Shown: one piece after another, positions 8,067 through 17,072 of the stretch | How the letters are laid out: each line of letters opens with the position of its first letter | How positions within the stretch are numbered: the stretch's first letter is position 1 | NCBI RefSeq assembly: GCF_009711475.1 | Contig: NZ_SMMD01000936.1 | Location: 1 to 22,406, forward strand | Direction: 5' to 3' | Length of the DNA stretch: 22,406 nt | Origin: Fulvivirga aurantia | GTDB taxonomy: Bacteria > Bacteroidota > Bacteroidia > Cytophagales > Cyclobacteriaceae | The notes under the pieces: model-generated | What the model was told of the DNA's origin: nothing | Database searches by the model: none | What the model saw: the letters and a program-made list of their open reading frames with translations, nothing else | Translations under genes and position numbers: made by a program

Positions 8067-10436
8067 CTAGAATTTGAAGTTGTATGATATAGCAGGTACC
8101 GGTGCTCCAATGATTGCAAACTGGTAAGCAAAAGTATCTATCGCTTCGCCAGCTACAGCACGGCCGTCTTGCTGCGCAAAGAATAATGAAAATGGATTCT
8201 TATTGCCATATACATTGTAAATAGAAAATACGAAGTAGTCTTCATTCTTTTTCTTCTTACCCGGCCTTGTAGGATCCCACTTAAGTGCAATATCTAACCT
8301 GTGCGAAGCAGGGATTCTAAAGTTGTTTCTTGAATCGTAATAGTTGTATGGGATGACTAACCCCTGCACATTAAACCTGGATGTTGGAGCGGTAATAGGT
8401 GCTCCGGTGAGGTAAGTAAAGTTGGCAGAAAATGATGTGCGTTTGCTCAACTGAGTTTCTCCAAATAGTTTAAGGTTGTGTGTCTGGTCAAATCGGGTAC
8501 TGTACCAGTCGCCTCGGTTAATTCCCGGGGTTTTCAGCTCAGACTTACCAATGGTATAGCTCAGCCATCCGTTGATTTTACCCACATTTTTCTTAAAGCT
8601 AAACTCAAGTCCGTAAGCTCTGCCAACACCGCTGATTAAATCTCCTTCGATAAACTCGTTGATGAAAATATCGGCACCTTTTACATAATCAACCTGATTG
8701 TCGGTGTCACGGTAGTAGCCCTCAATACTCGCTTCGTAGTCGTTGCCTTTGCCAAAATTTCTAAAATACCCTAGGGTGTATTGGTCACCTGTTTGTGGCT
8801 TTATGTTATTAGTACTTGGTGTCCACAAATCGATAGGTGTAGATGCGGCAGTGTTTGATACTAAATGAATGTATTGTGCAGTGCGGGTATAACTTGCTTT
8901 AATAGAGCTACTATTATTTAATTTATACCTGAGCGAAGCTCGCGGTTCTAAGTTTGTATAACTTTTTATGACTTCCCTTTCGTCAAAAGGCTCTGCATTA
9001 ACCAGTTCTTTACGCTCTCCAGGCTCCACCGTTCTAAACTCATATTTATTAGCCGGTCCAAAATATTGAAAAGCAGAAAATCGCAAACCATAGCGCACGC
9101 TCAGCCTATCTGATAGCTTTTGAGTATTATCAACATAGACCGCACTTTCAAGTGCAAACTTTTCGTTGAGACTGATATCCTGAGTAACACCATCTGATAC
9201 GCCAACCGCTTCTGCAGGTTTAAAATCGTAATAAGTTGCCTCACCCCCAATCAGCAGCTCATTATTGGTGTCGATAAAGTAATTGAAATAGGGTTTGAAA
9301 GTATATGTTAGAATTCGAGATGACCAATCAAATTTATCACGATCGTTCTCACCAAAACTAAAGCCATAATCGAAGCTACTGACAATGAAAGCAAAGTTAG
9401 AAAACAGGCGATCGTTGAAAAGGTGGTTCCATCTAAGCGTTCCGGTTACGTTACCCCAATCAAAGCCTTGTCTTTCATCAAACTTAAAGACATCTCTACC
9501 AAAGTATCCTGATAAGAAGAACCGGTTATTGTCGTTAAGTTTATAGTTTACTTTTGTCGTAAGGTCATAGAAATACAATGTCGCATCATTATCTACAAAG
9601 GGTTTTGCCAATATGTCTATATAGCTCCTTCTACCAGCCACTATAAAAGATGCTTTATCTTTTTTAATCGGGCCTTGTACCGCCAGTCGGCTAAAAACAG
9701 TACCTATACCACCAGAAATTTCTTTCTCTTTCATATTCCCTTCCTTCATGCGCACATCAAGAATGGAAGAAATACGCCCTCCATAGTTAGCCGGGATAGC
9801 ACCTTTGATCAAATTCACATCTTTAACCGCATCCGGATTAAACACAGAGAAGAAGCCAAATAAGTGTGACGAGTTGTAAACCGGAGCATCATCCAGCAAT
9901 ACAAGGTTTTGGCCTACGCCTCCTCCCCTTACATTAAACCCTGAAGACCCTTCTCCTACTGAGCTCACCCCGGGAATAAGTTGGATACTTTTGATTACAT
10001 CTACCTCACCCAAAAATGCCGGAATTTTCTCAATGGTTTTAATATCGAGCTTCTCTGCACTCATTTGTATTTCCGAGATATTGGCATCTTCAGATTCCCC
10101 GGTTATCACCACCTCATCAAGTTCCTGACTTTCGGTTTGGAGCTCCACATCCAGTTTTTGATTGGCATCAAGTGAAATTGTCTCAATAACCGTTTCATAG
10201 CCAATATATCTATACTCAATCGTATAATCCCCGGCAGGTAACGTAATGGAATAGAAGCCATAAATATTAGCTGAAGTACCTGTCGTAAGCTCTTTAACCA
10301 ATAAAGTTGCCCCTATCAGGGCCTCTCCATTACTGGCATCTTTGATGTAGCCATTGAGCGTATACTTATTTTGAGCAAGTGAGGGTGAAATAGCAAAAGC
10401 TGCTAGCAGCACAAAGCATATTGCTTTAAAATTCAT
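8067..10436 (-). CDS. TonB-dependent receptor with carboxypeptidase-D-like domain (distal tandem module)
   Basis: The product is 789 residues. A signal peptide (MNFKAICFVLLAAFAISPSLA) precedes QNKYTLNGYIKDASNGEALIGATLLV, the typical CarboxypepD_reg-like domain at about residues 23-110. The plug follows at about 125-235: VITGES, IQLIPGVSSVGEG, FNVRGGGVGQNLVLLDDAP, and YGGRISSILDVR. The remainder is the 22-strand-type barrel, ending with aromatic Phe in SYNFKF. It is closely similar to the receptor at 11355-13712 across the plug and barrel, for example SSHLFGFFSVFNPD against PSHLFGLFSVFNSD. Its DUF4249 partner starts 6 nt after its stop. An 81-nt gap separates it from the upstream DUF4249 gene, so it may be cotranscribed or have its own promoter. 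Substrate unknown. Confidence 0.94.
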   Translation of the reverse strand: MNFKAICFVLLAAFAISPSLAQNKYTLNGYIKDASNGEALIGATLLVKELTTGTSANIYGFYSITLPAGDYTIEYRYIGYETVIETISLDANQKLDVELQTESQELDEVVITGESEDANISEIQMSAEKLDIKTIEKIPAFLGEVDVIKSIQLIPGVSSVGEGSSGFNVRGGGVGQNLVLLDDAPVYNSSHLFGFFSVFNPDAVKDVNLIKGAIPANYGGRISSILDVRMKEGNMKEKEISGGIGTVFSRLAVQGPIKKDKASFIVAGRRSYIDILAKPFVDNDATLYFYDLTTKVNYKLNDNNRFFLSGYFGRDVFKFDERQGFDWGNVTGTLRWNHLFNDRLFSNFAFIVSSFDYGFSFGENDRDKFDWSSRILTYTFKPYFNYFIDTNNELLIGGEATYYDFKPAEAVGVSDGVTQDISLNEKFALESAVYVDNTQKLSDRLSVRYGLRFSAFQYFGPANKYEFRTVEPGERKELVNAEPFDEREVIKSYTNLEPRASLRYKLNNSSSIKASYTRTAQYIHLVSNTAASTPIDLWTPSTNNIKPQTGDQYTLGYFRNFGKGNDYEASIEGYYRDTDNQVDYVKGADIFINEFIEGDLISGVGRAYGLEFSFKKNVGKINGWLSYTIGKSELKTPGINRGDWYSTRFDQTHNLKLFGETQLSKRTSFSANFTYLTGAPITAPTSRFNVQGLVIPYNYYDSRNNFRIPASHRLDIALKWDPTRPGKKKKNEDYFVFSIYNVYGNKNPFSLFFAQQDGRAVAGEAIDTFAYQFAIIGAPVPAISYNFKF

Positions 10437-10517
10437 AAGAGGGTGTAGATTTTTATCAAATACAAATTAAAGACGCCTAATCAAGTTAATTGTTCTGTTG
10501 ATGCAGTCTTTTTACAA

Positions 10518-11348
10518 TTATTTTATCATCACGGTGTCACTTGCCACAGCACTCGTCTGAAAATAACCCATGGCACCATTGCTTAGGTTGTTGCGTGGAT
10601 TTACAGGTGGCGAACCAAACATGCCACCATCATTTTCTAAAAGATTGATAAGGTCGTTATAATACACAAAGGCATTATTAGTGAGGCTATACATCTCTAC
10701 TACGGCTACATCTCCTTGTTTGTAAAAACCTGCAGTTGGTAAACCATCGATCTGCTCTGCCAGCACCTCATCATCAGAAAAGTAAATATCATTTTCACTC
10801 TCGAGGATCAGGGTGTCATTTCTATAAAACTTAAAAAGGTAATAATCGTCCGTTTCCTGTGGCTCCGTAGCATAAAATAAGACCTCATAATAATAATTAG
10901 GGTCATCAGGGTCAGCGAACTCATCTTCATTAATGATCACCTCCAACGAGTCGATAGGTGCAACTCTCAATAATTGGTCTGTGGCCTGATATTGTTGGCC
11001 ACTATAGCTTACACTTAGGGAATAAGTATTGCCTACTTTGCCACTAAACGGATTTTCTGAAAGGTAATACCCATCAAGCCTTTCAATTTCTCTGGGGTTG
11101 TGTTCAAAGATAAATTGGTTGCCTTCGTTGTCCACCACAGACACCTCAGCATCTGTAATAGGTCGTGAACCACCTTCTGCATAGAAATCGACCGTTTCCG
11201 TAACTCGCACGTATTGATAAGTTTCTCTATCCGTAATCAGACCTTCAATTACAATCACAGGATCGACCTGTTTGGGGTCTAATGTTACAGGCTCATCACA
11301 AGCAGCCAAAACAGTTATAAACAAGAGTATGATATAATTAAGCTTCAT
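10518..11348 (-). CDS. DUF4249 lipoprotein (proximal tandem module)
   Basis: The product is 276 residues, with a lipoprotein signal ending at Cys17 (TVLAAC) followed by DEPVTLDP. DUF4249 features visible are the early block PVIVIEGLITDRETYQYVRV, the domain with PITDAEVSVVDNEGNQFIF and GKVGNTYSLSVSYSGQQYQA, the block VAPIDSLEV, and the C-terminal NNLSNGAMGYFQTSAV. The corresponding blocks are recognisable in the 299-residue paralogue at 7161-8060, though sequence identity is modest. It follows the receptor at 11355-13712 with only 6 nt between stop and start, so the two are surely cotranscribed. It is probably anchored in the outer membrane as an accessory to that receptor; no catalytic motif is visible. 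Confidence 0.88.
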   Translation of the reverse strand: MKLNYIILLFITVLAACDEPVTLDPKQVDPVIVIEGLITDRETYQYVRVTETVDFYAEGGSRPITDAEVSVVDNEGNQFIFEHNPREIERLDGYYLSENPFSGKVGNTYSLSVSYSGQQYQATDQLLRVAPIDSLEVIINEDEFADPDDPNYYYEVLFYATEPQETDDYYLFKFYRNDTLILESENDIYFSDDEVLAEQIDGLPTAGFYKQGDVAVVEMYSLTNNAFVYYNDLINLLENDGGMFGSPPVNPRNNLSNGAMGYFQTSAVASDTVMIK

Positions 11349-11354
11349 TTTATT

Positions 11355-13712
11355 TTAGAATTTGATGTTATAAGTAACAGATGGTAAAATTGGGAAGAGA
11401 TAGATCATACGCGCTTCTTTCTCATTGCCATCTCCTATGATGTTGCCATCATCATCTTGTTTCACACGAGTATAGATGGAGAAAGCATTACTTCGATTGT
11501 AGGCATTATAGATAGAAAATGTCCAACTGCTTTTCCATTTGCGATTAGCATTCTTTCTTGGTGTAAGCGTAGCTGAAAGGTCTAGCCTGTGATAGTCAGG
11601 CAATCTGTAACCGTTACGTTCGGTAATATAATCGACCTGATAGCCTTCATATGCATATCTGGCCGAGGGAACCGTAGTTGGTCGACCGGTTGTATAGGTA
11701 AAATTGGCTCCTAAAACCCATTTATCATTTAGCTCATAGGTAGCTACTGCATTAAATGCATTTCGCCTATCGTAATTGGCAAAAAATGCCTTATCCTGAT
11801 TTACATCCGGTATTTTCCTTTCGGCTTTAGACCAGGTGTAGCTTATAAAACCCGTTAAAACGCCCTCTTTCTTTTGTGCCATCAACTCAAGGCCATACGA
11901 CCATGAGTCACCTTGTCTATATTCTGTAGAAAGATCATTGTTAAAGAAGACCTGGGCATTGTCTGCAAAGTCAGTTACATTCTGAATGTCTTTATAGTAT
12001 ATCTCTGATGATAGCTCTATGCTATTGTTTTTTAGGTTTTTAAAATAACCTACAGCCCATTGATCAGCTATTTGAGGTTCCAGGTAATAATCACTAGGGT
12101 TCCAGGTATTAAATGGAATAGGTACCGTGCCACTTGAAATAAGGTGCGTATTTTGTACCATTCGGCTGTAGGATGCTTTTAACGAAGAAGTAGGGTTGAG
12201 CAAATACCTCAGAGAAACTCGAGGCTCCAGGTTAATGTATGTTTTAATATTTTCAAACGCATCGAATGACAGTGTATCAATGCGTTCAATATCTACATTT
12301 TCTTTTGGATCATCGTATAAATACACATCCTGTTCACCTATGTTCTGAAATATAGAAAGCCTTGCACCATAGGCAAGGGTAAGTCTTTCGCTGGCCTTCC
12401 ACTCATGATTAGCATAAAGCGCGTGATCAAGTGCAAACTGGTGCTGCAACTCAGTGTCTACAAAAATTGAGTTTTGAGCATTTGGCGATAACCTACCGGG
12501 CTCAAACCTGCGATAAGTCACATGGTAGCCAAAATCAAGTGCGTTAGATGGATTTACGAAATAGTTGAGGTCTTCTTTGAAAGAAAATTCCTGAAGGTTA
12601 CTCTTCCAAATAAAGCCTTGCACATTATCATCGAGCTCCATTTTGTAATCAAAATTGCTGGCAATCACCGAGGTGTTAGAAAATAATCTATCGTTGAAGA
12701 GGTGATTCCATCTAAACGTAGCTGTGGCATTGCCCCAGTCAAACCCAAAAACATCTTCAAACTCAAAGACATCTCTCCCCAGATAGACTGCAGCAAAAAA
12801 TCGGTTGTTATTATTATGCTTCCAACTGGCTTTTGCGTTTACATCGTAGAAATGCACAAAATTATCCTGATCGGCTGCTCTAAGAAAAAGGTCTACATAT
12901 GAGCGCCTCCCCGACACGATAAACGAACTTTTATCCTTTCTTATAGGTCCCTCAACCATGAGCTTGCTGGCCAACAGACCGATACCTGCCGTGCCTCCAA
13001 ATTTTTTATTGTTACCATCTTTTGTGCGCACATCCAGTATAGATGACAAGCGGCCACCATATTGAGCTGGTATACCTCCTTTGTATAATTTACTGTCTTT
13101 AATTACATCTGAGTTGAACACAGAAAACAACCCAAATAAGTGTGAAGGGTCATAAATTGGTGCTTCATCTATAAGGATGAGATTCTGGTCGGCACTACCA
13201 CCTCTTACAAAAAAACTGGATGTACCCTCTCCCGCGCTTATCACTCCTGGTAGCATCTGAATAGTTTTTATAATATCGGGCTCGCCAAAAAGTGCTGGTA
13301 GTCTTTGTACCTGTTGTATGTTCAGGTCGTTTCTACTCATTTTTATGTCAGTTACATTGGCATCGATCGCCTCTCCCGTGATCACCACCTCATCCATTTC
13401 TGTCACTGACGATGGCAACTCAACATTGAAGACCATATCCTTTGTAAGGTCGATTTGTTGCCTGATGGTCTGATATCCCATATAACTATACAGGATATTG
13501 TACTCACCCGGTGGCAAGCTCAAAGCATAAAAACCATAGACATTGGTGATTGCTCCGCTCTTGGTTTCCTCTACATATATTGTCACGCCAATGAGCTCCT
13601 CACCATTGTCCAGATCCTTGACATAACCGTTTAATGTAAAATTGCCCTCTTGTGCAAAAGCGCTAAGGCAAAAAGCTAAAGTAAACACCCCAAAGAGGTA
13701 GATTTTTTTCAT
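11355..13712 (-). CDS. TonB-dependent receptor with carboxypeptidase-D-like domain (proximal tandem module)
   Basis: An upstream in-frame ATG at 13757 exists, but the ATG at 13712 gives a proper signal peptide (MKKIYLFGVFTLAFCLSAFA, cleaved before QEG) and is preferred, for 785 residues. The mature protein begins with a carboxypeptidase-D-like domain (FTLNGYVKDLDNGEELIGVTI), then a plug with VVITGEA, IQMLPGVISAGEGTSSF, FVRGGSADQNLILIDEAP and YGGRLSSILDVR, then a long barrel ending in SVTYNIKF. It is a clear paralogue of the receptor at 8067-10436. A 202-bp upstream region divergent from the YheT-type gene should hold its promoter, but I see no good TAnnTTTG box on this strand. It is the first gene of the four-gene module pair. 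Substrate unknown. Confidence 0.94.
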   Translation of the reverse strand: MKKIYLFGVFTLAFCLSAFAQEGNFTLNGYVKDLDNGEELIGVTIYVEETKSGAITNVYGFYALSLPPGEYNILYSYMGYQTIRQQIDLTKDMVFNVELPSSVTEMDEVVITGEAIDANVTDIKMSRNDLNIQQVQRLPALFGEPDIIKTIQMLPGVISAGEGTSSFFVRGGSADQNLILIDEAPIYDPSHLFGLFSVFNSDVIKDSKLYKGGIPAQYGGRLSSILDVRTKDGNNKKFGGTAGIGLLASKLMVEGPIRKDKSSFIVSGRRSYVDLFLRAADQDNFVHFYDVNAKASWKHNNNNRFFAAVYLGRDVFEFEDVFGFDWGNATATFRWNHLFNDRLFSNTSVIASNFDYKMELDDNVQGFIWKSNLQEFSFKEDLNYFVNPSNALDFGYHVTYRRFEPGRLSPNAQNSIFVDTELQHQFALDHALYANHEWKASERLTLAYGARLSIFQNIGEQDVYLYDDPKENVDIERIDTLSFDAFENIKTYINLEPRVSLRYLLNPTSSLKASYSRMVQNTHLISSGTVPIPFNTWNPSDYYLEPQIADQWAVGYFKNLKNNSIELSSEIYYKDIQNVTDFADNAQVFFNNDLSTEYRQGDSWSYGLELMAQKKEGVLTGFISYTWSKAERKIPDVNQDKAFFANYDRRNAFNAVATYELNDKWVLGANFTYTTGRPTTVPSARYAYEGYQVDYITERNGYRLPDYHRLDLSATLTPRKNANRKWKSSWTFSIYNAYNRSNAFSIYTRVKQDDDGNIIGDGNEKEARMIYLFPILPSVTYNIKF

Positions 13713-13884
13713 GATTTTAGTTTTTGTTGATGCATAGCCGCATTTATGTGTTTTCATCCAGAGATTTTTTAGACCGAATGCATAGCTAGGTTGTTGTTAT
13801 TTGTAGTTGTTTACCTCATTGACGCCTTAAATCTGCAATAGGTTGTTTGACCATGATTAAGAATACGTTAAGATGATAAACGGT

Positions 13885-13892
13885 TATATTTG
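13885..13892 (+). promoter_or_regulatory. Bacteroidota-type -7 box for the hydrolase-SRAP-TPR operon
   Basis: TATATTTG matches the TAnnTTTG consensus of the Bacteroidota primary sigma factor exactly, 22 nt before the ATG at 13915. No convincing -33 TTG is found at the usual spacing; GTTAAG near 13867 is the nearest weak candidate. Confidence 0.5.
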
Positions 13893-13914
13893 CCAGTGAT
13901 ATGTTTATGCGCTC

Positions 13915-14859
13915 ATGATTGATACTTACCAACGTCCATTTATTCTGTTCTCTCCTCACCTGGAGACCATTTACCCGGCCCTTTTTAGAAAGGTAAATGA
14001 GGTAGTATATGAGCGTGAACGCATTGATACCCCTGACGGGGATTTTTTAGACCTCGATTGGGTAAAAAAAGGCGCAGATAAGTTAACTATCATTTCTCAC
14101 GGACTGGAAGGCAGCAGTGACCGTGGCTACATCATGGGTATGGCAAAGATTTTTTCACAAAATGGCTACGATGCACTGGCCTGGAATTTCAGAGGCTGTA
14201 GTGGAGAAATGAATAGGCTGGCCCGCTTCTACCACAGTGGAGCTACTGAAGATCTGGAGACCGTGGTGAATCACGCAATAGGCCTTGGATACAAAGAAAT
14301 CAACCTGGTGGGCTTTAGCCTTGGCGGTAATCTTACCCTTAAGTATTTAGGTGAGAAAGAAAGAAAATCAATTCACCGGGCCACTGTTTTCTCTGTACCT
14401 CTTAACCTTCATAGCAGTTGCCTTAAAATCTCTGAGTCATCGAATTTTATATACTCAAGACGATTTTTAAACAACCTGAAAGATAAAATCAGGACCAAAG
14501 CAAGGGTTATGCCTGATAAAATAGATGCCAACGGACTGGAAAGTATTAAAACTTTAATCGAGTTTGACGACAAGTATACTGCGCCTCTTCATGGATTTGA
14601 TGGTGCACTGCATTACTATCACTCGTGCAGCTCTATAAACTTTTTTGACAGTATAAAAGTGCCTACCCTCATTGTAAATGCAGCAAACGACCCATTTTTA
14701 TCACAAGACTGCTACCCGATAGAAAAAGCAGACAAAATCAATACTGTATCACTGGAAATACCAGAAACCGGTGGTCATGTAGGTTTTACAGAATTTGGCA
14801 GTGACAATACTTTTTGGTCAGAAAAAAGGGCATTAGCATTCATCAGGCACAGTAAGTAA
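13915..14859 (+). CDS. YheT/EMB8-type alpha/beta hydrolase
   Basis: The 314-residue product has no signal peptide and should be cytoplasmic. The family signature is strong: an N-terminal HLETIYPALFR segment, DGDFLDLDW, then the hydrolase core with HGLEGSSDRGY, AWNFRGCSGE and the nucleophile elbow GFSLGG (Ser135). The likely triad partners are Asp259 in NAANDPFL and His288 in TGGHVGF. The GSS after HGLEG and the RGCSG block are typical of YheT and eukaryotic ABHD1/3-like proteins, many of which are thought to act on lipid esters; the bacterial substrate is unknown. It appears to open an operon: the SRAP gene begins 26 nt downstream, and a TPR gene overlaps the SRAP stop. Confidence 0.88.
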   Translation: MIDTYQRPFILFSPHLETIYPALFRKVNEVVYERERIDTPDGDFLDLDWVKKGADKLTIISHGLEGSSDRGYIMGMAKIFSQNGYDALAWNFRGCSGEMNRLARFYHSGATEDLETVVNHAIGLGYKEINLVGFSLGGNLTLKYLGEKERKSIHRATVFSVPLNLHSSCLKISESSNFIYSRRFLNNLKDKIRTKARVMPDKIDANGLESIKTLIEFDDKYTAPLHGFDGALHYYHSCSSINFFDSIKVPTLIVNAANDPFLSQDCYPIEKADKINTVSLEIPETGGHVGFTEFGSDNTFWSEKRALAFIRHSK

Positions 14860-14885
14860 AGCTATTTTTCATTACATTCGTATCT

Positions 14886-15581
14886 ATGGGTGATCGCTTT
14901 ACAATTACAGCCGACAAAGATAAGTTAGCAACGCGATTTGGTGTTGACGTTACCGATAATTACCAACCTAAATACAATGCGGCCCCAACTCAAATTTTAC
15001 CCGTCATCACCCAGGGTAGCAAAGGATTATCTTTTTTTTATTGGGGTCAAATTCCTGACTGGTCAAAAAACCGCTCGATATCTGCTAAACTTATTTATGC
15101 AGATGCCGCTTCAGTTCATACCAAAGCCTCTACCAAGCGACTACTGCAATCGTCTAGATGCATAGTACCCGTAGATGGTTTTTATGATTGGAAAAAAGTG
15201 TCTAAGAAAGGTAAAATACCTCATCGATTTGTGTTTGGTGATAACGCCATCAAATCTTTTCCGGGGATCTGGGAAGAGTTTGAAGATAATGATGGTAATG
15301 AATTTCACACTTTTAAAATTATAACCGTGCCAGCCAACAGCAGTGTAGCAGAAATGAGCGACACTATGCCTGCTATCTTTGATAAGCAACAAGAGGAAGT
15401 TTGGCTTAGCGACACTAAAGAAATTGAGGCATTACATGACCTGTTACAAACCTACCCTGCCGATAAAATGGGCTCATACACTGTTTCTCCAAAATTTTCT
15501 GACACCAATAACGAAGGCGCTCATTTGATAGAACCCTTCGCTCCTGCTGACCAGTTTGGCAACTACTCACTTTTCGATTGA
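14886..15581 (+). CDS. SRAP-domain (HMCES/YedK-like) protein without canonical catalytic residues
   Basis: The 231-residue product has the SRAP fold pattern: YNAAPTQILPVI, FYWGQIPDW, CIVPVDGFYDW, and TFKIITVPAN followed by MPAIF and VWLS. SRAP proteins normally start MCGR, and the exposed Cys2 crosslinks to abasic sites in DNA. Here the start is MGDRF, so Cys2 is Gly. Other hallmark positions also differ: the Glu of GFYEW is Asp101, the IHDRMP block reads MSDTMP (His to Ser158, Arg to Thr160), and the NARxET block reads YADAAS. Only Asn31 of NAAPTQ is kept. The region upstream of the ATG (in-frame codons F I T F V S) supplies no Cys. The reading frame is intact, so this is likely a diverged paralogue rather than a pseudogene. 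Its function is unknown; it may bind DNA or another ligand. It sits between the hydrolase and TPR genes. Confidence 0.85.
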   Translation: MGDRFTITADKDKLATRFGVDVTDNYQPKYNAAPTQILPVITQGSKGLSFFYWGQIPDWSKNRSISAKLIYADAASVHTKASTKRLLQSSRCIVPVDGFYDWKKVSKKGKIPHRFVFGDNAIKSFPGIWEEFEDNDGNEFHTFKIITVPANSSVAEMSDTMPAIFDKQQEEVWLSDTKEIEALHDLLQTYPADKMGSYTVSPKFSDTNNEGAHLIEPFAPADQFGNYSLFD

Positions 15582-16804
15582 TGGTTAGAGTTTTTATTGC
15601 ACTTCTACTTACAATTTCAACTCACTGTCTGGCGCAACAAACAACACAGATTGAACTACTCGTTAAGGCCGAACGCACGCTGGCTGAGGGCGACACGGCT
15701 CAATCGATTGACCAGTTTAAAGAGGTATTGCAAAGATTTCCGCAAAGTTACGCTGCTATAACGCGTTTAGCAGAAATACATTTTGCCAAAAAGGAGTTTG
15801 ATCAGTCTACACAATACATCTATCTGGGCATAGATATCGTAGAGCAATTTCTTGATAAACAAGAGGTTAAAATAAATCAACAAAAAGGCGAAGTATCGGG
15901 CCTTAGTAAAAACAAGGCTAATGATATTCGCCATCGCTATATGACTGATCTGGCTAGCTTATATCATTTGCTTGGGCTAAATAGAAACAGACAGGGCCGT
16001 TTTAATGATGCGATTGAGGCATTTCAAAAATCGCTTACGCTAGATGAGAAAAGTGCTACGCACATTGATTTGGCGCTAGCTTCACTCAATGCTGATAAAA
16101 ACATGGAAGCACTCGATGCTCTTCATGATGCCATAGCAATTGATAATGCCAGTTTTAAGGCTTTCTACAACCTGGCTAATATTTATAACCAATTTGAAAA
16201 TTACGATAGTGCCATTCATTATTATGAAAAAACCATAAGCCTCAACGATAGTCTCAAATGGCCTTACCTCTATCTTGCCAGACTTTATACGCAAGAAGAA
16301 ACCATTAACAAGGCCCTGCAAAACCTGGATATGTTCATTGCTATTGACAGCATGAAAGTGGAGCCATTTTATCGGAGAGCGATTTTACTTACCGGACAAA
16401 ACAGATTTCAAATGGCGATTGAAGATTGGAACAAAGTGATCGCGTTAGACCCTCAAAATCACGAGGCTTTTCGTAATCGTGGCCTCACCTATTTCTATCT
16501 AGAGAATTTTGAGAAAGCCCTTGAGGATTTTAACCAATCGCTTAACCTCAATAAAGGTGAACCTTTCACACTCATCAACCGAGGGTATAGTTATTATCTA
16601 CTCGATCAATCTGACGAGGCACTCGTTGATTTAAACCAGGGCGTTACATTATTGCCCAAATATGCCTTGGGTTACTACATTAGGTCACTGACTTACCTGT
16701 CGCTTAAAAAGAAGAAAAAAGCCTGCGAAGACTTAAAAAAAGCGTTGGAGCTAGGTTTTAACGAAAGTGAGATCGACAAAAAGCTGCTTAGAAAATGTTT
16801 ATGA
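15581..16804 (+). CDS. Exported TPR-repeat protein
   Basis: I start at ATG 15581, which overlaps the SRAP TGA by one base (TGATG), rather than the TTG one codon earlier. The 407-residue product has a signal peptide, MVRVFIALLLTISTHCLA, before QQTTQ, placing it in the periplasm or outer membrane. The rest is TPR repeats, with clear units such as FNDAIEAFQKSLTLDEKS, YDSAIHYYEKTISLNDS, FQMAIEDWNKVIALDPQNHEAFRN and FEKALEDFNQSLNLNKG. No other domain is visible, so a scaffold or protein-interaction role is likely. The overlap implies translational coupling with the SRAP gene, although one product is probably cytoplasmic and the other exported. The stop codon directly abuts the heptamer repeat array. 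Confidence 0.88.
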   Translation: MVRVFIALLLTISTHCLAQQTTQIELLVKAERTLAEGDTAQSIDQFKEVLQRFPQSYAAITRLAEIHFAKKEFDQSTQYIYLGIDIVEQFLDKQEVKINQQKGEVSGLSKNKANDIRHRYMTDLASLYHLLGLNRNRQGRFNDAIEAFQKSLTLDEKSATHIDLALASLNADKNMEALDALHDAIAIDNASFKAFYNLANIYNQFENYDSAIHYYEKTISLNDSLKWPYLYLARLYTQEETINKALQNLDMFIAIDSMKVEPFYRRAILLTGQNRFQMAIEDWNKVIALDPQNHEAFRNRGLTYFYLENFEKALEDFNQSLNLNKGEPFTLINRGYSYYLLDQSDEALVDLNQGVTLLPKYALGYYIRSLTYLSLKKKKKACEDLKKALELGFNESEIDKKLLRKCL

Positions 16805-17026
16805 GCGTAGCGCGTAGCGCGTGGAGCGTAGAGCATGGAGCATAGAACTCAGTGCTGGGAGCTAGGAACTAGGGTTAGTGGCTAGTGGCTGGGAGATGGG
16901 AGCTGGGAGCTGGTGACTAGGTGCTGGGAGTGGGAACTAGTGACTAGTGGCTGGAAGCTTGGGACTTGGGACTTGGGGCAGTAGCTAGTGGCTAGAAGTT
17001 AGAAGCTAGTAACTAGAAGCTTGAGA
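16803..17026. repeat. Degenerate 7-bp tandem repeat array 1
   Basis: About 30 consecutive heptamers can be phased by eye. They begin GAGCGTA/GCGCGTG/GAGCATG and shift gradually to units written as CTAGTGG, CTGGGAG, CTAGGAG, CTGGAAG, CTTGGGA and CTAGAAG, which are rotations of GAGCTAG-like units. Occasional single-base slips break the phase. The array begins at the last bases of the TPR stop codon. No reading frame of significance runs through it, and a 7-bp period does not fit coding sequence. It fills most of a gap of more than 400 bp between the TPR and oxidoreductase genes. Confidence 0.85.
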
Positions 17027-17047
17027 CAAAAGCTATTTAGAATCGTC

Positions 17048-17072
17048 ACTCAGAAGGCGTAGCCTGAAGAGT
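17048..17072. repeat. Small imperfect hairpin in the spacer between repeat arrays
   Basis: ACTC (17048-17051) and AGGC (17055-17058) pair with GCCT (17062-17065) and GAGT (17069-17072) around a GTA loop, with a 3x3 internal bulge. It lies in a spacer of about 120 bp (17027-17149) that does not follow the 7-bp pattern and contains no gene. Function unknown. Confidence 0.4.

Noticed and set aside
10437..10517. A strong promoter for the second TonB receptor
   Set aside because: The minus strand has TAATTTG and TATTTG near 10460 but neither matches TAnnTTTG exactly, and the spacing to TTG is uncertain; not listed as a feature.
13713..13757. Start of the TonB receptor at the upstream ATG (MKTHKCGYASTKTKI)
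   Set aside because: The extra 15 residues precede a standard signal peptide that starts at 13712 and match no secretion pattern.
14886..14888. An upstream start that would restore the SRAP catalytic Cys
   Set aside because: The in-frame codons before the ATG encode F I T F V S and then run back to a stop with no MC pair.
15141..15392. Minus-strand 83-codon frame opposite the SRAP gene
   Set aside because: Antisense to a conserved domain-bearing gene, with no independent support.
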